From RGIG6904 sp024680835 (GTDB lineage Bacteria; Bacillota; Clostridia; Lachnospirales; Lachnospiraceae): 19,486 nt of DNA. This document shows, piece by piece, positions 14,026 to 19,486 of this stretch (positions are counted from its first letter, which is position 1; each line of letters starts with the position of its first letter). Where the stretch lies: positions 1 through 19,486 of the forward strand of contig JAILBP010000240.1 of NCBI GenBank assembly GCA_024680835.1, in the 5' to 3' direction. Both the position numbers and the translations under genes were made by a program. Under the pieces are notes generated by a model. The model ran no database searches, was not told where the DNA came from, and saw nothing but the letters and a program-made list of their open reading frames with translations.

Positions 14026-14028
14026 CAT
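14011..14028. promoter_or_regulatory. Candidate MarR operator O1
   Basis: ATGTTGA-AATG-TCAACAT is a perfect 7-bp inverted repeat with a 4-base centre (18 bp in all). It covers the -35 box of the degV promoter. Its size and symmetry fit MarR-family sites. The link to the marR gene two positions downstream is inferred. Confidence 0.6.
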
Positions 14029-14037
14029 GTTTTTTGC

Positions 14038-14078
14038 AAAAAAAACACCCGGACCAAATTATTTGCTTTGCTCCGGGT
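14038..14078 (-). terminator. Intrinsic terminator of cysK
   Basis: On the transcribed strand ACCCGGA pairs with TCCGGGT (14072-14078 with 14047-14053), extended after a G-G mismatch by CAAA/TTTG, and is followed by eight Us (14038-14045). It cleanly separates the glsB-cysK unit from the degV promoter. Confidence 0.9.
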
Positions 14079-14117
14079 ATGTCAAATACTCTTAAAACCT
14101 CAGATTTTCGTACCGAA

Positions 14118-15053
14118 TCAACGGTCCTCCGCAAAAAGAGGAGTTGAAAAATATCTCTCTGCGGTATCCGGCAGTACTGTCACCACTGTCTTGCCTTTTC
14201 CCAGCTTTTTTGCAAGCTTCAGGGCTGCCGCAACATTGGTGCCCGAACTGATGCCGCACATTATCCCCTCTTTTTTTGCCAATTCCCTGGCGGTGTTTAT
14301 AGCCTCATCATCTGTCACGATATAGATGTCGTCGTATATCTTCGTGTTGAGATTCTGCGGTATTATGCCGTCTCCAATACCCATCTGAAGGTGTGTTCCT
14401 ATATTGCCTCCGGCGAGTATTGCCGCATTTTCCGGCTCCACAGCCCAGATCTCAATATCCGGATACTGAGCCTTAAGGACTTCGCCGATACCGCTTATGG
14501 TACCTCCTGTGCCGATCCCGGAGCAAAATCCGTGTATCGGACCTGCCACCTGCTCTAAGATCTCAAGTCCCGTATGGTGTTTGTGCACCATTGGGTTAGC
14601 CGGATTTTCAAACTGCTGCGGAATGTAGACTCTCGGGTCTTCCTCCGCCATCTTCACAGCCGTATTGAGACACTCCTCCATACAGGCTCCTATATCGCCC
14701 GCATCATGGATCAGGATGACTTCAGCGCCGTAGTGTCTCACCAGAAGTCTTCTCTCTTCGCTCACACTGTCCGGCATGATGATCTTAGTGTTATACCCCA
14801 TTACCGCACCGATAAGTGCAAGTCCTATGCCCTGATTTCCGCTGGTAGGCTCCACTATGATGGTGTCATCATGTATTATGCCTTCTTTTTCAGCCTGACG
14901 GATCATATTGTAAGCAGTACGCGTTTTGATGGAGCCACCTACATTCAGCCCCTCGTATTTTACAAGGACCTCAGCTGCCTCCGGATCGTTCATGCGATTC
15001 AGACGCACCATCGGCGTGTGTCCTATGTATTCCAGTATATTGTCACAGATCAT
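14118..15053 (-). CDS. cysK: Cysteine synthase-family PLP enzyme (O-acetylserine sulfhydrylase-like)
   Basis: A fold-type II PLP enzyme of 311 residues, expected to make cysteine from O-acetylserine and sulfide. Visible motifs are the PLP lysine Lys43 in GGSIKTR, the substrate loop TSGNQG (70-75), the phosphate-binding GTGGTISG (181-188), GISSGTN (267-273) and PDTAERYFSTPLF at the end. Two changes from the commonest CysK signatures stand out: KTR in place of KDR after the PLP lysine, and TSGNQG in place of TSGNTG. The fold is clear, but the exact acceptor or donor could differ from classical CysK. It follows the glsB-type gene by 23 bases in the same direction and ends in a strong terminator. 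Confidence 0.85.
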   Translation of the reverse strand: MICDNILEYIGHTPMVRLNRMNDPEAAEVLVKYEGLNVGGSIKTRTAYNMIRQAEKEGIIHDDTIIVEPTSGNQGIGLALIGAVMGYNTKIIMPDSVSEERRLLVRHYGAEVILIHDAGDIGACMEECLNTAVKMAEEDPRVYIPQQFENPANPMVHKHHTGLEILEQVAGPIHGFCSGIGTGGTISGIGEVLKAQYPDIEIWAVEPENAAILAGGNIGTHLQMGIGDGIIPQNLNTKIYDDIYIVTDDEAINTARELAKKEGIMCGISSGTNVAAALKLAKKLGKGKTVVTVLPDTAERYFSTPLFAEDR

Positions 15054-15076
15054 TGTCTTTTCTCTCCCGACTGTCT

Positions 15077-15319
15077 TTATTTCTTAAAAAACGCTCTTCC
15101 CACTGCGATCAGAATGCACGCTCCGATCACCGATACCACAATGTTTCCGATGAAACCGCTTCCGGACAGTCCCAGGATACCCAACACAAAACTGCCCACA
15201 AAACCTCCGATCAGACCCAGGATAATGTTACGCAAGAGTCCTCCCTCGCTCTTCATTATGATACCTGCAAGCCATCCCGACACTCCTCCGATGATCAAAC
15301 CTATGATAATACCGATCAT
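15077..15319 (-). CDS. GlsB/YeaQ/YmgE-family small membrane protein
   Basis: An 80-residue very hydrophobic protein starting at the ATG at 15319, which follows GGAGG at 5 bases. Three membrane segments can be seen: about 2-20 (IGIIIGLIIGGVSGWLAG), about 29-50 and about 54-75, with glycine-rich packing. A short charged loop (MKSEGG) lies between the first two, and the protein ends in FFKK. Family members (transglycosylase-associated proteins) are often stress-induced, but their function is not settled. It has an extended -10 promoter and is followed by cysK, probably as one transcript. A longer reading to 15379 lacks a ribosome site. Confidence 0.9.
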   Translation of the reverse strand: MIGIIIGLIIGGVSGWLAGIIMKSEGGLLRNIILGLIGGFVGSFVLGILGLSGSGFIGNIVVSVIGACILIAVGRAFFKK

Positions 15320-15367
15320 ATTTGCCTCCGTTCTGAATAAAATGTTTTTGTAAAATACCAAGGTACT

Positions 15368-15376
15368 ACTATACCA
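15368..15376 (-). promoter_or_regulatory. Extended -10 promoter of glsB-cysK
   Basis: On the minus strand TGG-TATAGT (15368-15376) forms an extended -10 element about 50 bases before the glsB start. No good -35 box is visible at 16-18 bases, which is common for extended -10 promoters. Confidence 0.5.
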
Positions 15377-15462
15377 CATTTTCTCAAAAAATCACCTTTA
15401 TTTCAAAAAATATTTGAATTCGGGCAGAGAACAGCACTGCAGGCATTCCCTATCCCTTCAGT

Positions 15463-15636
15463 TTAAGCTTTGCCTAAGCCGCTTTTAACAGCATAGCCGA
15501 GGGAATACCCAGCACGAATACCACCAGCACAAAAAGCGCGCTGTGCCATCTGCAGATTATAGTAAATACCTTTCTTTGCCATCAGCTCCTCATGGGAACC
15601 GATCTCAGCAACACGACGTTTATTGTAAAACACCAT
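15463..15636 (-). pseudogene. Remnant of an ABC exporter ATPase C-terminus, fused out of frame to a membrane-segment remnant
   Basis: In the 392-base stretch between the glsB-type gene and the 61-residue gene, the minus strand reads MVFYNKRRVAEIGSHEEL then MAKKGIYYNLQMAQ (15541-15636). This is the C-terminal end of a multidrug-type ABC ATPase: the RVAEIGSHEELM strand-helix and the final YYNLQMAQ helix are typical. The Walker A, signature and Walker B regions are absent. The frame then runs into unrelated sequence to a TAA at 15463-15465. In another frame, 15474-15540 encodes a hydrophobic segment LFVLVVFVLGIPSAMLLKAA ending in TAG, which looks like the C-terminus of a separate membrane protein. 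This suggests that a deletion joined the ends of two genes. The remaining bases (15320-15462) hold only the glsB promoter region. Confidence 0.7.
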
Positions 15637-15648
15637 TTGATTATAGAC

Positions 15649-15674
15649 AAAAAAAGGGGGTTTACAACCCCCTT
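15649..15674 (-). terminator. Intrinsic terminator of the 61-residue gene
   Basis: AAGGGGGTT and AACCCCCTT (15654-15662 and 15666-15674) form a perfect 9-bp stem with a 3-base loop, followed on the minus strand by a run of seven Ts that begins in the stem. It lies 37 bases after the stop of the 61-residue gene. A small ACGG/CCGT hairpin sits just before it. Confidence 0.92.
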
Positions 15675-15711
15675 ACGGTTTTTCCGTGTCTAGGATCTTC
15701 AAGATAATACT

Positions 15712-15897
15712 TCAACTAACCTTCCTCAGATCAGCCTCGGCAATGATCAGCTCGTAATATACATCGTCTGACATAAGCTCGCCTCTCTTCTCCTTGAGCT
15801 TGTATTCGATAAGCTGACTTTCAAGCTTTTCAATCATTTCATCCTTCTGATTTTCATTGTAAAGTACGATCTTGGTTTTTTTTGTAAAAATACTCAT
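15712..15897 (-). CDS. Small hypothetical protein, charged and helical
   Basis: A 61-residue protein with a strong ribosome site (AGGAGG) 8 bases before its ATG and a strong terminator after it, so it is very likely expressed as a single-gene unit. A short basic/hydrophobic N-terminus (SIFTKKTKIVLYNENQ) is followed by a charged helix (DEMIEKLESQLIEYKLKEKRGELM) and a second short helix (DDVYYELIIAEADLRKV). There is no signal peptide, membrane segment or cysteine motif. The helices could form a coiled coil or a protein-binding hairpin. I do not recognise the family. A 15-base hairpin (GCTGTA/TACAGC, 15953-15967) lies about 55 bases upstream, and no clear promoter boxes were found. Confidence 0.8.
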   Translation of the reverse strand: MSIFTKKTKIVLYNENQKDEMIEKLESQLIEYKLKEKRGELMSDDVYYELIIAEADLRKVS

Positions 15898-16034
15898 AGC
15901 TGTTTCCTCCTTTTAATAGATCAACCCTTTTTCGGGGTGTTGTCGTGTTATGGCTGTAATATACAGCAGGAGGAAAACATATTCTTCTAATTTTTTAACC
16001 GTCTCCTGATCATTTTATGATTACGAATGATCTC

Positions 16035-19028
16035 TCACTTATCTTTACCTTTGAAACAGATACTGATGTTTCCTTTGATATTCGGGAGCTTGATCCTGTA
16101 TTTGTCATTCAGCGCCGGACCGCAGGCCGCAGAGCCGACTCCTGCCATGGCAAAGTCCACACACACAACAGTGAGACCGCATTTTTCAAGCTCGAAATTA
16201 TGACGTTTTGACGCCAGCTCCTCCTGAGTGTATTCGGATGCGCTGAAAGAAAAACCGTCGGGCTGTGAGAAGGTCACCGACTGCGCATCGCTACTCACGG
16301 TCATGTGGGTGCAGCCCCAGTGGGACCCGTTCTCCTGGGGTCTTATGTAATCTTCGTGCATCTCCGACACATCTGACGTGAAATTCCCGATATACGAAGC
16401 CTGATGTTTGTCAACATAGCTCTCATACTCTCCGTAACCGTAATAATCGACTCTACCGAATCCGGCAGGAAGGAAGAACCTCATGCCGAACCTGGGCAGC
16501 ATTTCAACCTTATTGGATGTCTCTGCGGTACATGATACATCAAGCCTTCCGCTGCCGTCTATGGTGTACTCGGCTTCCATCCGTGCAAAGGGCTGGTGGA
16601 TACTCCATCCAAAGGACTGTTTTGCGTTTATCACCACGCAATCCCCGTCTTCCCTGACAGATGTGTCATAGACCTTCACTATGTAGTCATTGAGATGCGC
16701 CGAATACCAGTCGTTTTTCATGGTGTCATTATCAACCGGAGCACGAAAAAAATTATACTCCACAGGCCGTGCCAGCACTTCTCTTCCGTTGACAGAAATA
16801 CTCTCAAATCTTGCTTTTCGCCTGTCGAACACAAATTCCGTATTATTTGCCTTTATCCTGTATTTTCCGTGGCTTTCCTCATATTCCGGAAGCGGTTCCG
16901 TATGAGAGACAGCCTGTTTTTCGGCAGTATATATCTTTATCTGGTCAAAACATACTTCCTCTCCTTCCTCAAATACACTGTATCCGTTCTTTGAGGTGAA
17001 AATAAAACGTATGTATGCGTCTTTTTCGTATTTCAGAGAAGCTTCCGGGATATAAACTTTCGTCTCTCCCATAGGCGGCAGGTTAAAATCAAATGTCCCG
17101 TCACAGGCTTTGCCACCGTCGAAGGTGATCTCCCACCTGCAGTCAAGGTATTCCCCGGCGTCGATGAAACGCAGAATACTGTTTATCTTAAACTCTCCGT
17201 CCTGCTCCCCCTTCAGAACCCGCACTGGGCGGTAAACCTGCTTCGTCTCCCTCAATCCGGTATGCGGTCTTCTGTCCGGATACGAAAGCGCATCCATGCA
17301 GAAATTGCCGTCATCATGACGTTCTCCGCTGTCTCCGCCGTAACCGTATTTTGGCTTTCCGTCCTCTGTGTATCCCAGTATCACGGCGTGATCGGCCCAC
17401 TCCCATATGAGTCCGCCGCAGAATCTGTCACTCTCCATAAATGTATTGTGATAGTCCTCCAGATCTCCGGGGCCGTTTCCCATGGCATGACAGTATTCGC
17501 ACAGGATAAAGGGGCGTTTTTCCTCAGCCTTCTCCAAAAAGGCAATCATATCCGCCGGCGAGGTATACATCTGTGACACAACATCCAAAACATCCGTGGA
17601 TGTATCGTCAAGCCTGTGGGTGCTCTCATAGTGCACCGGACGTGTGGGATCCAGGGATTTGATAAGCTTTGCGCCTTCACGCAGGTTTTCGCCGTAACCT
17701 CCCTCATTTCCAAGTGACCAGAAGATCACGCAGGGGCGGTTTACATCCCGGGTCACCAGCAGACGCTCCCTGTCCAGGATCGCATTCTTAAAGAGGGGAT
17801 CTACGGCGATCATTGCAATACCGTTGTATGCGTTTTCGTAAGTCCACTTGAGATCGTTATAAACATTGACACAACCGTGTGACTCAAAATCGGCTTCATC
17901 TATCACATAAAGCCCCAACTCATCACACATGCGGTAAAACTCCGGCGCATTGGGGTAATGCGAGGTTCTCACTGCGTTGATATTATTTTTCTTCATCAGC
18001 AGAAGATCTTTTAACATTTTGGCTCTGTCTGCGTAATAACCCGTATCGGGATAGCTGTCATGGCGATTGACACCGAAAAACTTAATGTGTTTTCCGTTTA
18101 ACTTCAGCACACCGTCTTCTATGGCTATCTTCCTGAAGCCCACCTTCTCGCCGATGATCTCATGCTCTGTTTCGATCTCCAGCCCGTATAAAAACGGGCT
18201 TTCCGCAGACCACAGCTTCACATTTTTGACAACACTCTCAAAAGGTGCTGCTTCTGTGACAATGCCTTCCACTACGATGTTCTCACCGTCATAAAGTCTA
18301 ACTCTCGCGTCGATGCCTTCAACGGATATCGTGAACTTTCCATTCTCCATGTTATCATCCGGTTCCGCTGTAATGCGGTAATTCTCCAGACGATCGGCAT
18401 TCCTTGAGAGCACATACACATCCCGGAAAATACCGGACAGCCTGAACTTGTCCTGATCCTCCAGATAGGTACCGTCGCACCACTTCAGCACAGCTGCGGT
18501 GATAAGGTTTTCTCCCTCCGAGAGCATGTCTGTGATGTCAAATTCCGAGGTGTGATGCGACACCTGTGAATAGCCTGCGAATCTTCCGTTTACATATAGA
18601 TAAAGACAGCTGTCCACTCCCTCAAAACACAGGATCCTCCTCGATCCGTCCGGTGTGTATCCGTAGGTTCTTCTGTAAACACCAACAGGTATATCATCCG
18701 GTACAAAAGGCGGGTCATAGGGGATCGGATAGGATACATTCGTATATTGCGCTATGTCGTATCCCGAAAGCTGCCAGTTGGACGGAACCGCGATCCTGCC
18801 GGAGAACTCCATATCCGTAAAATCCTCCGGCATATCTATAATGCTGTCATAATATTCAAATTCCCATTCTCCGTTCAAGGACTCATACAGCCCGGACTCT
18901 TCCCTCTGTCCGAAAGGATCCTGCCCCTCGGCAAAAGGTATGAAATAACAATGATCACCCATTGTTCCTACATGAAGCTTCTCCGGATCTTCATGGAATA
19001 CCATAAAACTTTTCGCTGAATCACTCAT
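16035..19028 (-). CDS. lacZ: Beta-galactosidase, glycoside hydrolase family 2
   Basis: A large LacZ-type enzyme (997 residues from the ATG at 19028, six bases after GGGAGG) that cleaves terminal beta-galactosides such as lactose. The N-terminal jelly-roll domain (VPSNWQLSGYDIAQYTNVSYP, about 80-105) and Ig-like domains lead to the TIM barrel. The barrel has GVNRHDSYPDTGY, NAVRTSHYPNAPEFY, the acid/base Glu442 in WSLGNEGGYGEN and the nucleophile Glu511 in LCEYCHAMGNGPG. The C-terminal Bgal_small_N domain (about 700-990) contains NFFRAPVDND and MLPRFGMRFFLP. No signal peptide is present, so it is cytoplasmic. No sugar regulator or permease is adjacent in the window. It lies directly downstream of tcdA, and no good terminator follows. 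Confidence 0.96.
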   Translation of the reverse strand: MSDSAKSFMVFHEDPEKLHVGTMGDHCYFIPFAEGQDPFGQREESGLYESLNGEWEFEYYDSIIDMPEDFTDMEFSGRIAVPSNWQLSGYDIAQYTNVSYPIPYDPPFVPDDIPVGVYRRTYGYTPDGSRRILCFEGVDSCLYLYVNGRFAGYSQVSHHTSEFDITDMLSEGENLITAAVLKWCDGTYLEDQDKFRLSGIFRDVYVLSRNADRLENYRITAEPDDNMENGKFTISVEGIDARVRLYDGENIVVEGIVTEAAPFESVVKNVKLWSAESPFLYGLEIETEHEIIGEKVGFRKIAIEDGVLKLNGKHIKFFGVNRHDSYPDTGYYADRAKMLKDLLLMKKNNINAVRTSHYPNAPEFYRMCDELGLYVIDEADFESHGCVNVYNDLKWTYENAYNGIAMIAVDPLFKNAILDRERLLVTRDVNRPCVIFWSLGNEGGYGENLREGAKLIKSLDPTRPVHYESTHRLDDTSTDVLDVVSQMYTSPADMIAFLEKAEEKRPFILCEYCHAMGNGPGDLEDYHNTFMESDRFCGGLIWEWADHAVILGYTEDGKPKYGYGGDSGERHDDGNFCMDALSYPDRRPHTGLRETKQVYRPVRVLKGEQDGEFKINSILRFIDAGEYLDCRWEITFDGGKACDGTFDFNLPPMGETKVYIPEASLKYEKDAYIRFIFTSKNGYSVFEEGEEVCFDQIKIYTAEKQAVSHTEPLPEYEESHGKYRIKANNTEFVFDRRKARFESISVNGREVLARPVEYNFFRAPVDNDTMKNDWYSAHLNDYIVKVYDTSVREDGDCVVINAKQSFGWSIHQPFARMEAEYTIDGSGRLDVSCTAETSNKVEMLPRFGMRFFLPAGFGRVDYYGYGEYESYVDKHQASYIGNFTSDVSEMHEDYIRPQENGSHWGCTHMTVSSDAQSVTFSQPDGFSFSASEYTQEELASKRHNFELEKCGLTVVCVDFAMAGVGSAACGPALNDKYRIKLPNIKGNISICFKGKDK

Positions 19029-19048
19029 TTTCAACCTCCCTCAAATGA

Positions 19049-19486
19049 TCATCTTATACCCGTTAAGTCTTTGATAACTTCTCCTGCTATTATCAAACCA
19101 GCGACAGACGGCACAAAAGCTGTGCTGCCCGGTATGCTCCTGCGCCTTTTGCCGGGACTTCCGGCATTTGAATCCCACGTATCACCGCAATTGTTGGCAG
19201 TCTCATTACCTGCATTCGGACTGATGGGCTCCTCCTCCGAATAGACCACTTTAAGCTTGCGAATACCTCTCTTTTTCAGTTCACGCCGCATAACTCTGGC
19301 AAGCGGATCTATGTTGGTACTGTAAATATCTGCGACACGAAAACTGGTGGGATCAAGCTTATTCCCGGCTCCCATGGAGCTTATGACAGGAACGCCCAAC
19401 CGCTCACACTGCATCACAAGCTCGATCTTAGCCGTAACTGTATCCACAGCATCGATCACATAATCGTATTCTTCGAAGGGGAAGTC
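19049..19486 (-). CDS. tcdA: tRNA threonylcarbamoyladenosine dehydratase TcdA, C-terminal part, cut by window edge
   Basis: TcdA (CsdL/YgdL) is an E1-like, ATP-dependent enzyme that cyclises t6A37 in tRNAs to ct6A. The visible 145 residues run from the right edge: DYVIDAVDTVTAKIELV, then VISSMGAGNKLDPT, DIYSTNIDPLARVMRRELKKRGI, KVVYSEEEP and GSTAFVPSVAGLIIAGEVI before the stop. These are family-specific blocks of the ThiF-fold. The ATP-binding N-terminus lies outside the window. A somewhat degenerate insert before GSTAF (NAGNETANNCGDTWDSNAG) replaces the usual short loop. It is 20 bases upstream of lacZ with no terminator between, so the two may be co-transcribed. Confidence 0.92.
   Translation of the reverse strand, partial: DFPFEEYDYVIDAVDTVTAKIELVMQCERLGVPVISSMGAGNKLDPTSFRVADIYSTNIDPLARVMRRELKKRGIRKLKVVYSEEEPISPNAGNETANNCGDTWDSNAGSPGKRRRSIPGSTAFVPSVAGLIIAGEVIKDLTGIR

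Noticed and set aside
15885..15910. The ribosome site of the 61-residue gene resembles the E. coli lacZ/cloning-vector leader (AGGAAACAGCTATGA)
   Set aside because: The match is about 15 bases around a ribosome site and start codon, and the flanking sequence is unlike vector. It is coincidence, not contamination.
16008..16032. Hairpin GATCATT/AATGATC after the lacZ stop as a terminator
   Set aside because: The loop is 11 bases, the stem is AT-rich, and no U run follows on the transcribed strand.

Overview
This window is a stretch of core chromosome from a Gram-positive Clostridia-type bacterium, most likely a Lachnospiraceae member (Butyrivibrio/Roseburia/Coprococcus-like). That placement is inferred from moderate GC, strong AGGAGG ribosome sites, sigma-A promoters with 17-18 bp spacers, the B. 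subtilis-like nusA-rnpM-ylxQ-infB gene order, SVSG-type low-complexity linkers and a Clostridia-style intergenic repeat. Every convincing gene lies on the minus strand, so transcription runs from high to low coordinates.

The centre (about 12,020 down to 3,040) is the transcription/translation operon. A near-leaderless tRNA-Glu(CTC) with a consensus promoter comes first and is followed by an intrinsic terminator/attenuator. Then come rimP, nusA, rnpM (ylxR), ylxQ (L7Ae-like), infB, rbfA, nrnA, truB and ribF. Several junctions are translationally coupled: TAATG overlaps, an ATGA overlap, a stop-TTG abutment, and Shine-Dalgarno sites buried in the preceding gene. The order matches the Bacillus/E. 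coli nusA-infB cluster, except that nrnA sits between rbfA and truB and no ylxP is seen. Two copies of a double-hairpin repeat fill the rbfA-nrnA and truB-ribF gaps. NusA carries an unusual C-terminal tail of eight 11-residue acidic/aromatic repeats.

The left end (3,040 down to 1) holds a secreted SH3-NlpC/P60 cell-wall hydrolase with its own promoter, then rpsO with its own promoter and a structured leader, then the start of pnp (cut by the window edge). A perfect 9-bp hairpin lies between rpsO and pnp.

The region upstream of the tRNA (12,117-15,400) holds separate small units: a putative lipoprotein gene; a degV-marR operon whose promoter carries two matching palindromes (a candidate MarR autoregulatory operator pair); and a glsB/yeaQ-type membrane protein gene followed by a cysK-like cysteine synthase gene, ended by a strong terminator. 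Between 15,463 and 15,636 lies debris of an ABC transporter ATPase C-terminus joined out of frame to a membrane-segment fragment. A 61-residue protein of unknown function with a strong ribosome site and terminator follows (15,712-15,897). The right end holds a GH2 beta-galactosidase gene and, 14 bases upstream of its stretch, the C-terminal part of tcdA (tRNA t6A dehydratase), cut by the window edge.

No CRISPR array, insertion sequence, integrase or phage gene was seen. The points most worth a second look are the NusA repeat tail, the degV-marR twin operators, the attenuated tRNA-Glu/rimP leader and the double-hairpin repeats.
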